From: an uncultured Bacteroidales bacterium
Lineage (GTDB): Bacteria > Bacteroidota > Bacteroidia > Bacteroidales > P3
Direction: 5' to 3'
Length of the DNA: 40,531 bases
Assembly: GCA_947165345.1 (NCBI GenBank)
Contig: CAMVAA010000004.1
Span: 1 to 40,531 of the forward strand
Shown here: positions 18,720 to 26,398 of the stretch, one piece after another
How positions within the stretch are numbered: the first letter of the stretch is position 1
How the letters are laid out: each line of letters opens with the position of its first letter
The notes under the pieces: model-generated
What the model was told of the DNA's origin: nothing
The model's input: only the letters and a program-made list of their open reading frames with translations
Database searches by the model: none
Translations under genes and position numbers: made by a program

Positions 18720-19964
18720 ATGAAACGCGGATTTGGAAGTGACAACCACTCGGGCTTCAGTCCCGAGGTGCTCGAGGCGCTGACCCGGGCCAACAGCGAG
18801 CATGCGCTCGCCTACGGAGACGACGAGGTGACGCGCCGCCTGGAGGGCTTGATAAGAGACACCTTCGGAGAGACGGCCAGGATTTACCTGGTCTTCAACG
18901 GCACGGGTGCCAACGTGCTCTGCATAGACGCCATGTGCCGCAGCCACGAGGCTGTGGTGTGTGCGGAGACGGCCCACATCAACGTGGACGAGTGCGGTGC
19001 CCCGCAGCGCGTGGTGGGCTGCAGGCTGCTCACCGTGGAGACGCCCGACGGCAAGCTCACGCCCGAGCTGGCTAAGAGCCGGTTGCACGGCTTCGGCTTC
19101 GAGCACCACTCGCAGCCGAAGGCCATCAGTATCAGCCAGGCCACGGAGTTGGGGACGCTGTATACGCTGGACGAGATACGTGCGCTGGCCGAGCTGGCCC
19201 ACGGACACGGCATGTACCTGCACATGGACGGTGCGCGGTTAGCCAATGCGGCCGTGGCCCTCGGGTGCACGTTCAAGGAGATGACCACCGACTGCGGCGT
19301 GGATGCTGTGAGCTTCGGCGGCACGAAGAACGGCCTGCTGATGGGCGAGAGCTGTGTGCTGCTCAACCCGGCGCTGGACGTCGACATGAAGTACCGCCGC
19401 AAGCAGATGACGCAGCTGGCCAGCAAGATGCGCTTCATGGCGGCGCAGATGGAATGTTATTTAGTGGAAAGTGGAAAGTGGAAAGTGGAAATTTGTGCTA
19501 CGCAGGACGGCGGCGGTCGGTGTTCGGCGCAGTGTTATGTGGGTGAAAATGGAAAATTGAAAATTGACAATTATGCTACGCAGGACGGCGGCGGTCGGTG
19601 TTCGGCGCAGTGTTATGTGGGTGAAAGTGGAAAGTGGAAAGTGGAGAGTTGTGCTACGCAGGACGGCGGCGGTCGGTGTTCGGCGCTGTGGTACCGGAAT
19701 GCGGAGCACAGCAACAGGATGGCGCAGGTGCTGCGGCGCGAGGTGGAAGGGATTGAGGGGGTGAAGATTATGTATCCGGTGCAGGTGAACAGCGTGTTTG
19801 CGCAGCTGCCGCGCGAGGTGTGGAAACGGCTGCAGGAGCGCTACTTCTTCTACGACTGGGACGAGGAGCAGGACGTGGTGCGGTGGATGTGCTCGTTCGA
19901 CACGACGGAAGAAGACATACATGAATTCGTTAACGCATTAAAAGAAGAGATATGCAGAAAGTAA
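18720..19964 (+). CDS. Low-specificity threonine aldolase with a repeat-encoded insertion
   Basis: A PLP enzyme splitting threonine and allo-threonine into glycine and acetaldehyde. FGSDNHSGFSPEVL (5-18), EHALAYGDDE, FNGTGANVL and LHMDGARLANAA (167-178, with the PLP-binding Asp) are family motifs; the PLP lysine is Lys203 in SFGGTKNGLL. Residues 249-321 are an insertion of three 26-residue copies (CATQDGGGRCSAQCYVGE plus a Lys/Trp-rich spacer), encoded by a 78-bp tandem repeat that carries 7-bp units. Without it the protein would be about 340 residues, the family norm. The insertion falls between MRFMAAQME and the NAEHSNRMAQ helix. It overlaps the next gene by 13 bases. Confidence 0.92.
   Translation: MKRGFGSDNHSGFSPEVLEALTRANSEHALAYGDDEVTRRLEGLIRDTFGETARIYLVFNGTGANVLCIDAMCRSHEAVVCAETAHINVDECGAPQRVVGCRLLTVETPDGKLTPELAKSRLHGFGFEHHSQPKAISISQATELGTLYTLDEIRALAELAHGHGMYLHMDGARLANAAVALGCTFKEMTTDCGVDAVSFGGTKNGLLMGESCVLLNPALDVDMKYRRKQMTQLASKMRFMAAQMECYLVESGKWKVEICATQDGGGRCSAQCYVGENGKLKIDNYATQDGGGRCSAQCYVGESGKWKVESCATQDGGGRCSALWYRNAEHSNRMAQVLRREVEGIEGVKIMYPVQVNSVFAQLPREVWKRLQERYFFYDWDEEQDVVRWMCSFDTTEEDIHEFVNALKEEICRK
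19464..19684 (+). repeat. 78-bp tandem repeat (three copies) with 7-bp units inside the aldolase gene
   Basis: The core GCTACGCAGGACGGCGGCGG recurs at 19497, 19575 and 19653, exactly 78 bases apart, so each copy adds 26 codons in frame. Each copy is joined by 7-base units: GTGGAAA-type before copies 1 and 3 (19464-19490 and 19624-19650), AAAATTG-type before copy 2. Two types of unit therefore alternate within one gene. Confidence 0.93.
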
Positions 19965-20983
19965 CATTGGGACGCACGGGCCTTGTGGTGCCGCGCAACG
20001 GATTCGGGGCGCTGCCTATACAGCGCATCAGTCACGAGGCTGCCGTGCGGCTGCTGCGTCGTGCCTTGGACGGCGGCATGTACTACTTCGACACCGCCCG
20101 CTTCTATACGGACAGCGAGGAGAAACTTGGGCTGGCCTTCGAGGGGCGTCGCAGCGACGTGATAATCAGCACGAAGACGGGCGCCACGACGGCCGAGGGC
20201 TTCTGGAAAGACCTGGAGACCAGCCTGCGGCTGCTGCGGACCGACTATGTGGACCTCTACCAGTTCCACAACCTGGCGTTCTGCCCGAAGCCCGGTGACG
20301 GGAGCGGGCTGTACGAAGCCATGGAAGAGGCTGTGCGCCAGGGCAAGGTGCGCCACATTGGCATCACCAACCACCGTCAGAAGGTGGCCATAGAAGCCAT
20401 AGAGAGCGGCCTTTACGAGACGTTGCAGTACCCCTTCAGCTACCTGGCCACGGAGGCCGACCACGACATCGTGCGCCGCACTTTGGAGGCTGGCATGGGC
20501 TTCATCTGCATGAAGGGCCTCAGCGGCGGCCTCATCACACGTTCCGACGCCGCCTACGCCTGGCTGGCGCAGTACGACGTGGCCCCCATCTGGGGCATAC
20601 AGAAAGAGAGCGAGTTGGACGAGTGGCTCTCGTACCAGGACAATCCGCCGGCCCTCACCGACGAGCTGCGCGCCGTCATAGAGCGCGACCGCCGCGAGCT
20701 CAGCGGCGAGTTCTGTCGCGGCTGCGGCTACTGCCAGCCGTGCACCGTGGGCATCAAGATACAGGACTGCAACAGGATGAGCCTCTTCCTGCAGCGTGCA
20801 CCGCACAGCGTGTACGTCACCGACGAGTGGCGCGCGGAGATGGACAGGATAGACGACTGCGTCCACTGCGACATCTGCAAGAGCCGCTGCCCGTATGGGC
20901 TCGACATACCCAACCTGCTGGTGCGCAACAAGGCCGACTTTGACCGCGTCTGGGCCGCTAGGAGCCAGGGGGCGGAGCGGTGA
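19952..20983 (+). CDS. Aldo/keto reductase with C-terminal 4Fe-4S ferredoxin domain
   Basis: A 343-residue protein. The AKR barrel (about 1-245) shows the catalytic tetrad: Asp47 and Tyr52 in YYFDTARFYTDSEEKLG, Lys75 in STKTG and His106 in YQFHN. The C-terminal part has two Cys clusters, CRGCGYCQPC (about 254-263) and CVHCDICKSRCPYGLDIP (about 307-324), as in ferredoxin-fused AKRs that are presumed redox enzymes. Substrate unknown. It overlaps the threonine aldolase by 13 bases and trmO follows directly, so all three are one operon; whether it acts on an aldehyde from the aldolase is a guess. Confidence 0.9.
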   Translation: MQKVTLGRTGLVVPRNGFGALPIQRISHEAAVRLLRRALDGGMYYFDTARFYTDSEEKLGLAFEGRRSDVIISTKTGATTAEGFWKDLETSLRLLRTDYVDLYQFHNLAFCPKPGDGSGLYEAMEEAVRQGKVRHIGITNHRQKVAIEAIESGLYETLQYPFSYLATEADHDIVRRTLEAGMGFICMKGLSGGLITRSDAAYAWLAQYDVAPIWGIQKESELDEWLSYQDNPPALTDELRAVIERDRRELSGEFCRGCGYCQPCTVGIKIQDCNRMSLFLQRAPHSVYVTDEWRAEMDRIDDCVHCDICKSRCPYGLDIPNLLVRNKADFDRVWAARSQGAER

Positions 20984-21015
20984 GCCAGAGGGGGGCAGTG
21001 CTGGCGGAGCAGCAG

Positions 21016-21693
21016 ATGAGGCCTATAGCACATATACAGAGCCCGTTCAGGGAGAAGTTCGGAGTGCCGCGTCAGGCCGGCCTTGCCGACTGCGAGGCGC
21101 GGATCGTCTTCGAGCCGGAGTACCGCACCGCCGAGGCCGTCCGCGGCCTCGAGGAGTTCGAATATATCTGGCTTGTGTGGCTCTTCCACCTTGTGGACGG
21201 CGGCGGCGAGTTCCGGCCCACCGTGCGTCCGCCACGCCTGGGTGGCAACAGCAGGGTGGGGGTGTTCGCGACGCGCAGCCCCTTCAGGCCCAACCCCATA
21301 GGCCTTTCGTCGGTGCGGCTGCTGAGGATAGACATCGAGGCCGGTCTCGGACCGGTGCTCTATGTGGCGGGTGCCGACCTTGTGGACGGCACCCCAATAC
21401 TCGACATCAAACCCTATATCCCATACGCCGACGCGCACCCCGACGTCCGCGCCGGCTTTGCGCAGCAGGAGCCGACGCCGCTGGCCGTCGCCGACCCGGA
21501 GCGCCACTTGGAGCGCTTGCCGGCCGAGCTGCGCCGCACCGCCGAGGGAGCCCTCGGTGCCGACCCGCGGCCGCACTACCACAACGACCCCGAGAGGGTG
21601 TATGCTATGAGCCTGGGGGAGTGGACGGTACGGTTCAGGGTGGAGGATGGAAGGGTGTGGGTTTCGGCGTGCGAGAAAGGCAATGTGAGTTAA
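21016..21693 (+). CDS. trmO: tRNA (N6-threonylcarbamoyladenosine37-N6)-methyltransferase TrmO
   Basis: SAM-dependent enzyme that methylates t6A37 of tRNA-Thr. The length is 225 residues from the ATG at 21016 (MRPIAHIQSPFREKFGVPRQ), the usual family start; a GTG at 20980 overlapping the reductase stop would add 12 unconserved residues. Motifs: LEEFEYIWLVWLFH, RLGGNSRVGVFATRSPFRPNPIGLS (the SAM-site segment), GADLVDGTPILDIKPYIPYADAH. The TAA stop lies inside the first unit of a 7-bp array. Confidence 0.95.
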   Translation: MRPIAHIQSPFREKFGVPRQAGLADCEARIVFEPEYRTAEAVRGLEEFEYIWLVWLFHLVDGGGEFRPTVRPPRLGGNSRVGVFATRSPFRPNPIGLSSVRLLRIDIEAGLGPVLYVAGADLVDGTPILDIKPYIPYADAHPDVRAGFAQQEPTPLAVADPERHLERLPAELRRTAEGALGADPRPHYHNDPERVYAMSLGEWTVRFRVEDGRVWVSACEKGNVS

Positions 21694-21840
21694 GAGTTAT
21701 GGGTTATTGGTTATGGGTTATGGGTTATGGGTTATGGGTTAAGAGTTATGAGTTAAGAGTTATGAGTTAAGAGTTAAGAGTTAAGAGTTAAGAGTTTAGA
21801 GTTAAAGTGTGGTAGAGAGGGGGTAGAGAAGGGTGGGGTG
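21687..21840 (+). repeat. 7-bp array followed by an 11-bp-like tract
   Basis: About seventeen 7-base units (GAGTTAA, GAGTTAT, GGGTTAT, TGGTTAT) run from 21687 to 21805. The trmO stop codon is within the first unit. Then comes AGTGTGGTAGAGAGGGGGTAG and a short GGGGGTAGAGA-type tract. The same order, including AGTTAAAGTGTGGTAG, is seen at 27032-27197. The next 90 bases to the ECF promoter are G/T-rich without a gene. Confidence 0.9.
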
Positions 21841-21918
21841 GTTTATGATGTTTGGGGGTGGAGGGTATGGGGTTTTATGTGAGATGGGGGGTGGTGGTGT
21901 TAAAAAATGTTAAGGGCT

Positions 21919-21945
21919 GAAACGTATTTGATTGTTGAACGTCTA
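21919..21945 (+). promoter_or_regulatory. ECF-type promoter of the second sigma gene
   Basis: GAAAC (21919-21923), 17 bases, then GTCTA (21941-21945), close to the ECF consensus of GGAAC about 17 bases before GTC. It is 7 bases before the ATG at 21953, so transcription would start at or next to the start codon. Suggests the sigma factor drives its own gene. Confidence 0.6.
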
Positions 21946-21952
21946 TAACGAT

Positions 21953-22465
21953 ATGGACAGCATGGGCTATGCAGAGATGGTGGAAGGCTGCCGACGCCAC
22001 GATGCGGCGGCGCAGCGCGCCCTCTACGACGCTACGGCGCCGATGGCAATGGGTGTCTGTATGCGATATGCCGCCTCGCGCGAGGATGCGCAGGACATGC
22101 TGCAGGACGGCTATGTGAAGGTCTTCGAGCGTGTGGGTCAGCTGAGGGACAGCAAGCGGCTGATGTCGTGGGTGTACAGTGTGATGGTCAACAACGCCAT
22201 ACAGACCTGCCGCCACAACCGCTTCGAGCGCCTGGCGTCCGACATGGAGCCCCTGACCAAGCCGTTGGACCTGGAGCCCTACCTGATGCAGGACATCGTG
22301 GCCGCCATGCAACAGCTGAGCCCGCGGGAGAGGCTGGTGTTCAACCTCTTCACGGTGGAGGGCTACAGTGTGGACGAGGTGGCGAAGCGCACGCGGACCA
22401 CCAACGTGGCGGTGAGGGTGATGCTGAGCAGGGCCAGGGAGAAGATGAGGGAGGCGCTGAGTTGA
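21953..22465 (+). CDS. ECF-family RNA polymerase sigma factor
   Basis: A 170-residue protein from the ATG at 21953; ATGs at 21962 and 21977 are alternatives, because the ECF promoter leaves almost no leader. Region 2: FEELVEGC-like AEMVEGCRRHDAAAQRALYDATAPMAMGVCMRYA, then EDAQDMLQDGYVKVFERV. Region 4: LSPRERLVFNLFTVEGYSVDEVAKRTRTTNVAVRVMLSRAREKM, a helix-turn-helix. It is followed 60 bases later by a membrane protein that looks like its anti-sigma factor. Confidence 0.92.
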   Translation: MDSMGYAEMVEGCRRHDAAAQRALYDATAPMAMGVCMRYAASREDAQDMLQDGYVKVFERVGQLRDSKRLMSWVYSVMVNNAIQTCRHNRFERLASDMEPLTKPLDLEPYLMQDIVAAMQQLSPRERLVFNLFTVEGYSVDEVAKRTRTTNVAVRVMLSRAREKMREALS

Positions 22466-22525
22466 AAACAATGGCGGACGAGCAGTCCGCGCGGCAAGGA
22501 AAGACAAAACACTAATATATTGGAT

Positions 22526-23371
22526 ATGAAGGACTGGAAGGAATATGAGGTAGAGCCCGACGAGGGAGTGTTCGAGAAGGTGGAGAGACGGCTGAAGATG
22601 CGCCGGCTGTGGCGTGTGGGCGGCTGGACGGCCGCCGCGGCGGTGGTAGTGGCCGTGGGGGTGCTGGTGGCGACGATGAGGCCGACGGTGCCGACGCAGG
22701 AGCGCGAGAGGGTGGCAGAGAAGGCGGTGGTGCCGACTATGCCGGCCGAGGTGCCCGTGGTGGCCGAGGCGACGGACGAGAGACCCGAAACGGCGACGCC
22801 GACGGCCGCCGTGCTGCCTACGACGGCGGTGCGTGAGACTGTGGCGCCCGTTGTGGCGGCGACGGCGGTGCAGAGCGCGACGTCCGAGCCCGCCAAGGCC
22901 GTCGCCGAGACGGCGGTGGCCGCAGCCCCGGTGGCGAAGCCTGCCCCGGCGCCGGCAGCGCCGAAAGCAGAGGCGGAGCCCGTGCGGACCGCTGGCGGCG
23001 AGGGTGAAGAGAACGCCGTGGCCGAGGGGACTGCCGAAGTGCATGCCGCCAAAGCCGGCGAGGGGGGGACGACCCCGACGGTCCACGAAGACAACGTGGT
23101 GTGGGTGCCCAACGCCATAGCCCCGCACAGCGACGTGGACGACGTGCGCACCTTCCGGATGGTCTTCACGTCGACGGTGGACAATTTCAACATACAGATC
23201 TTCAACCGAAGAGGCATGCGCGTGTACAGCAGCAGCGACCCGCAGTTCCAGTGGGACGGCACCTTCGACGGCAGCGATGTGCCGCAGGGAGCCTATGTGT
23301 GGGTGGCCACCTTCCGCGACACGAGCGGCCGTCTGCGCCAGGAGAAGGGCACCGTGACGGTGGTGCGGTGA
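22526..23371 (+). CDS. Putative anti-sigma membrane protein fused to a T9SS type B (gliding-associated) C-terminal domain
   Basis: A 281-residue protein. A short acidic/basic cytoplasmic start (MKDWKEYEVEPDEGVFEKVERRL) resembles the N-terminus of small anti-sigma factors. One membrane helix (about 33-51, WTAAAAVVVAVGVLVATM) has no cleavage site. Residues 55-190 are a Pro/Ala/Val/Glu-rich, probably extended periplasmic linker. Residues 192-281 (VWVPNAIAPHSDVDD, IQIFNRRGMRVYSS, QWDGTFDG, GAYVWVATFRDTSGR, GTVTVVR) match the gliding motility-associated C-terminal domain used as type B T9SS sorting signal. An inner-membrane protein carrying such a domain is unusual. It is cotranscribed with the ECF gene and followed by a terminator. 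Start is the ATG at 22526, not the TTG at 22520. Confidence 0.85.
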   Translation: MKDWKEYEVEPDEGVFEKVERRLKMRRLWRVGGWTAAAAVVVAVGVLVATMRPTVPTQERERVAEKAVVPTMPAEVPVVAEATDERPETATPTAAVLPTTAVRETVAPVVAATAVQSATSEPAKAVAETAVAAAPVAKPAPAPAAPKAEAEPVRTAGGEGEENAVAEGTAEVHAAKAGEGGTTPTVHEDNVVWVPNAIAPHSDVDDVRTFRMVFTSTVDNFNIQIFNRRGMRVYSSSDPQFQWDGTFDGSDVPQGAYVWVATFRDTSGRLRQEKGTVTVVR

Positions 23372-23404
23372 GAGAGGGAGACAGGCGCAGAAAGCCAGAG
23401 AATC

Positions 23405-23445
23405 AGCCCCGGGGTGTTACGATGCAACACCCCGGGGCTTTGTTT
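23405..23445 (+). terminator. Intrinsic terminator of the second ECF operon
   Basis: A 14-bp perfect stem AGCCCCGGGGTGTT / AACACCCCGGGGCT around ACGATGC, followed by TTTGTTT. Confidence 0.9.
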
Positions 23446-23539
23446 GTAGCTGGGGTTCGCGCCCGACGGCATACACAGGGGAGGGTGGCCTCGCGGGGCG
23501 GCCGACGGGGGCGATAGTACATTTTTTTAGCGCGGCGGC

Positions 23540-23569
23540 TTTGAAATCGGAAAAAAATGCGTATCTTTG
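23540..23569 (+). promoter_or_regulatory. Promoter of RNase P RNA
   Basis: TTTG (23540-23543), 18 bases, then TATCTTTG (23562-23569) followed by C; the RNA begins about 15 bases later. Confidence 0.8.
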
Positions 23570-23584
23570 CATTTTGGAGTAAAA

Positions 23585-23951
23585 GGGCATGGACTGTTCT
23601 ATCGCCGTATGTAGCAGTGCATAAGGAGGAAAGTCCGGGCAGCTCGAGCCACCATGCTTCCTAACGGGAAGTGGCTGCGGCTGTAAGGCCGCAGTCAAGG
23701 AGAGCGCCACAGAAAAGATACCGCCCCGCGAGGGGTAAGGGTGAAAACGCGGGGTAAGAGCCCACGACGCGACCCGGCGACGGGCGCGATGGCAAGCCCC
23801 ATGGGCTGAAAGACCAAGTATACCGGCACGCCTTCGGGCAGCGGACAGGCTCGTCTGCATTGCCGGGGGGTAGGTTGATAGAGGCTGTCGGCGACGGCAG
23901 CAGTAGATTGATGATAGAACACGACAGAACCCGGCTTACAGGTCCGTGCCC
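23585..23951 (+). ncRNA. rnpB: RNase P RNA (bacterial type A)
   Basis: The catalytic RNA that removes the 5' leader from pre-tRNAs. The first and last bases pair as P1 (GGGCATGGAC at 23585-23594 with GTCCGTGCCC at 23942-23951). Conserved blocks are present in order: GAGGAAAGTCCGGGC (P4 and CRI), GGAGAGCGCCACAGAAA (CRII-III), GGTAAGGGTGAAAACGCGGG, CCCCATGGGCTGAAAG-type P-loop region, and AGAACCCGGCTTACAGG near the 3' end. The length of 367 is typical. It is followed by TTTTTT and then a 7-bp array. Confidence 0.96.
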
Positions 23952-23960
23952 TTTTTTAGT

Positions 23961-24016
23961 GTTAAGTGAGAAGTGTTAAGTGTTAAGTGTTAAGTGTTAA
24001 GTGGGAAGTGTTAAGT
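23961..24016 (+). repeat. 7-bp array after RNase P RNA
   Basis: Eight units: GTTAAGT six times, with GAGAAGT and GGGAAGT interspersed. It starts right after the T-run of rnpB and ends 11 bases before the ATG of the DUF4810 lipoprotein. Confidence 0.9.
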
Positions 24017-24027
24017 TTTTGGAAAGT

Positions 24028-24846
24028 ATGTTGAAAGACAAGTCGATATATGTTATTGCAGTGGTTGTGGTGCTGCTGGCGGGCTGTACGGGCCGCTATG
24101 TGGGTGTGCCGTCGGACCGCGTGCTGGCGTACCAGACGCGGCCTACCTACGGGAGCCTCTACGAGCTGGCCCACGCCTATGCCGAGGCCATCAACAGTGC
24201 CGTGGCCGAGGACACGCTGCACCCCGGCATGCTGGCCGACTATGGAGTGGCGCTTGCGCTGATGGGTCATGACGGCGAGGCCTGCCGTATGCTCAACGCC
24301 GAGGCGCGAGCGTTCCCGCAGAGCAGCCGGATGGTGGCGCGCATCAAAGAGAGGCTGCTGCCCGGCATGGTGGAAGACACCACGGTCAACGGGACCGTGG
24401 GTGTGGACATGGGCAAGCTGGAGGGTTGGGCCTACGACAGCATCGCCGCCCTGATGCCGCTGCCGCGCATAGTCTCGGTGGTGGACAGCACGGACAGCGT
24501 GCGTGTGACGCAGCAGACGCCGACGGACTCGGTGGAGTACCCGATACGCCTCACCGCCAACCAGAAGCGGGAGCTGCTGGCCGCCGAGCAGGAGAAGGCT
24601 GAGAAGAGGAGACAGTTTGTGGCCGACTCGATAGCCGCCGCCAAGCAGGCCGTCATAGACGCCCGGAAGCAGGCCCAGATAGACCGTCGGAACGCCAAGA
24701 AAGAGAAGCAGCGGCTGAAGGAGGAGATGGACAAGCAGCGCAAGAAGGAGGCCAAGGAGAAGGCCTTGCAGCGCGAGAAGGAGAAGCAGCAGCGCGACGC
24801 TGAACGCCGCGAGCGCAACAAGAAGAAGAAAGGAGGTGCGAAATGA
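24028..24846 (+). CDS. DUF4810-family lipoprotein with charged coiled-coil tail
   Basis: A 272-residue protein from the ATG at 24028; earlier starts translate the repeat array. Lipoprotein signal MLKDKSIYVIAVVVVLLAGC with Cys20. Residues 25-120 (YGSLYELAHAYAEAINSAV, LADYGVALALMGHDGEACRMLNAEARAFPQSSRMV) match DUF4810, a TPR-like domain. Residues about 175-272 are a very charged Lys/Glu/Arg helix, probably a coiled coil. DUF4810 and GNA1162 (next gene, overlapping by 4 bases) normally form a three-gene set with a CsgG-like outer-membrane lipoprotein; no csgG is present here. Confidence 0.8.
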   Translation: MLKDKSIYVIAVVVVLLAGCTGRYVGVPSDRVLAYQTRPTYGSLYELAHAYAEAINSAVAEDTLHPGMLADYGVALALMGHDGEACRMLNAEARAFPQSSRMVARIKERLLPGMVEDTTVNGTVGVDMGKLEGWAYDSIAALMPLPRIVSVVDSTDSVRVTQQTPTDSVEYPIRLTANQKRELLAAEQEKAEKRRQFVADSIAAAKQAVIDARKQAQIDRRNAKKEKQRLKEEMDKQRKKEAKEKALQREKEKQQRDAERRERNKKKKGGAK

Positions 24847-25628
24847 GGAACCAGAGACTGTGGAAGGGAGTGGCGGTGTGCTGTGCGGTGCTGGCGACGG
24901 CGGCCGTGCTGGCGTCGTGCAAGGGCGAGAAGAAGATAGTGCAGTACAGCCAGATGTACAAGGAGACGCCGGCTGTGATATACATAGCGCCGATCAACGA
25001 CCTGTCGTCGCGCCGTGCCCTGCGCGAGCTGAACGACTCGGCCTACAACGCCTCGCTGAACACCGCCGTGAAGCACTGCTACCTGACGGCGGCGAGTCCG
25101 CTGGTGAACCGCGGATACTACGTCATGGGCCCCTTGGCGTCGGCCCAGCTGTCCGCCACCGAGAGCCGTACGGGCAAGCAGCTGCGGAACGAGAGCATCG
25201 AGGACCTGTATACGGGACTCGGGATTGACGCGGTGCTGTTTGTGGACATCGTGGAGTGGACGAACACCCACGCGGCGTGGACGGTGGAGGCGGAGTACTA
25301 TGTGCGGTCGGCGCGGACGGGGGGCGAGCTGCTTTTCGCCCACGTGAAGGCCACCAAGCTGCTGCCCACGGACCACAAGGGGAACCCCAAGCCGCTGAAG
25401 GCGGACCTGGACTTTGCGGAGCGCTACGGCTGCGACCTCGAGACGGCGCAGCGCTGCCGGCTGGTGGAGATACTGAACGAATATGTGCTGAGCGACCTGC
25501 CGTCGGGCAGCCGTGCGCGCGTCGACGAGAAGGAGCGATATGTGAAGTCGCACCCCGAGTATTTCAACCTGCGCATACACCGCGACGGGAGTGTGGAGAT
25601 GCTAAAGAGCACGGAGGAGGGGAGTTGA
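24843..25628 (+). CDS. DUF799 / GNA1162-family lipoprotein
   Basis: A 261-residue protein. Lipoprotein signal with Cys26 (AAVLASC). The core YKETPAVIYIAPINDLSSRRALREL, then GYYVMGPLA and GLGIDAVLFVDIVEWTNTHAAW, matches the DUF799/GNA1162 fold, related to the TolB N-domain and thought to work with CsgG-like pores. It is coupled to the DUF4810 gene by an ATGA-type overlap. The TGA stop is the end of the first unit of a 7-bp array. Confidence 0.8.
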   Translation: MRNQRLWKGVAVCCAVLATAAVLASCKGEKKIVQYSQMYKETPAVIYIAPINDLSSRRALRELNDSAYNASLNTAVKHCYLTAASPLVNRGYYVMGPLASAQLSATESRTGKQLRNESIEDLYTGLGIDAVLFVDIVEWTNTHAAWTVEAEYYVRSARTGGELLFAHVKATKLLPTDHKGNPKPLKADLDFAERYGCDLETAQRCRLVEILNEYVLSDLPSGSRARVDEKERYVKSHPEYFNLRIHRDGSVEMLKSTEEGS

Positions 25629-25677
25629 AAATTGAAAATTGAAAATTGAAAATTGAGAATTGAGAGTTTAGAGTTGT
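25622..25677 (+). repeat. 7-bp array at the 3' end of the GNA1162 gene
   Basis: Units GAGTTGA, AAATTGA (four times), GAATTGA, GAGTTTA, GAGTTGT. The stop codon of the gene is the last three bases of unit one. The array ends 8 bases before the comB ATG. Confidence 0.9.
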
Positions 25678-25684
25678 TGAGAGA

Positions 25685-26398
25685 ATGACAGATAAGATGA
25701 AAGTAGAGGTGTCTTTGAGTCCGGCGCTGTACGGGTACCGCACCATCAAGAGCCACCACACCACGGTGGCGATAGACCTGCTGCGGGCCACGACGGCAGT
25801 GTGTGCCGCCTTCGAGGCGGGCTGCGAGGCCGTGGTGCCGCTGGACACGCTGGAGGGCATAGAGCGCTACCGCGAGAGAGGCTACGCCATAGCCGCCGAG
25901 CGTGGCGGTCGCAAGGTGGGCGACGCCGAGTACGGCAACTCGCCCACGGAGTATTTGCGGCACGACATGCGAGGTGTGAGGCTGGCCTACAGCACGACCA
26001 ACGGCACGGTGTCGATGCTGCGCGGCGCCGACGCGGAGCTGACCGTGGCCGGTGCTTTCGCCAACATCACGGCCCTGTGCGAGCGGCTGCGAGGCGACGG
26101 TCGCGACGCGGTGCTTCTGTGCTCGGGGTGGGAGCAGGACTTCTGCATCGAGGACACGCTGGTGGCTGGCGCCATCATAGAGCGGCTTGGCGGCGACGCC
26201 ACGCCCCACGGCGACGCCGCCGCGATGGCCCTGGCGCTGTGGCAGGTGGCCAAGGACGACCCCTTCGGCTACTGCCAACGCTGCAGCCATGTGCACCGCC
26301 TCTACGGCCTCGGCGCCGAGCAGGACGTGCGGTTCGCCTTCAGGATGGACACATGTCCAGTGGTGCCGGTTTTGAAAGACGGAATACTGACGATATGA
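25685..26398 (+). CDS. comB: 2-phosphosulfolactate phosphatase family protein (ComB)
   Basis: A 237-residue protein. VAIDLLRATTAVCAAFEAGCEAVVPLDTLE (29-57), AERGGRKVGDAEYGNSPTEY, LAYSTTNGTVSML and LLCSGWEQDFCIEDTLVAG are the four blocks of the ComB family, Mg-dependent phosphatases acting on 2-phospho-3-sulfolactate in coenzyme M synthesis. Many bacteria that make no coenzyme M have homologues, so the actual substrate here is uncertain. An ATG four codons in is an alternative start. It is coupled to the PAP2 gene (ATGA at 26395). Confidence 0.88.
   Translation: MTDKMKVEVSLSPALYGYRTIKSHHTTVAIDLLRATTAVCAAFEAGCEAVVPLDTLEGIERYRERGYAIAAERGGRKVGDAEYGNSPTEYLRHDMRGVRLAYSTTNGTVSMLRGADAELTVAGAFANITALCERLRGDGRDAVLLCSGWEQDFCIEDTLVAGAIIERLGGDATPHGDAAAMALALWQVAKDDPFGYCQRCSHVHRLYGLGAEQDVRFAFRMDTCPVVPVLKDGILTI

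Noticed and set aside
21687-21840. Possible CRISPR array
   Set aside because: Units are only 7 or 11 bases with no unique spacers and no cas genes nearby.
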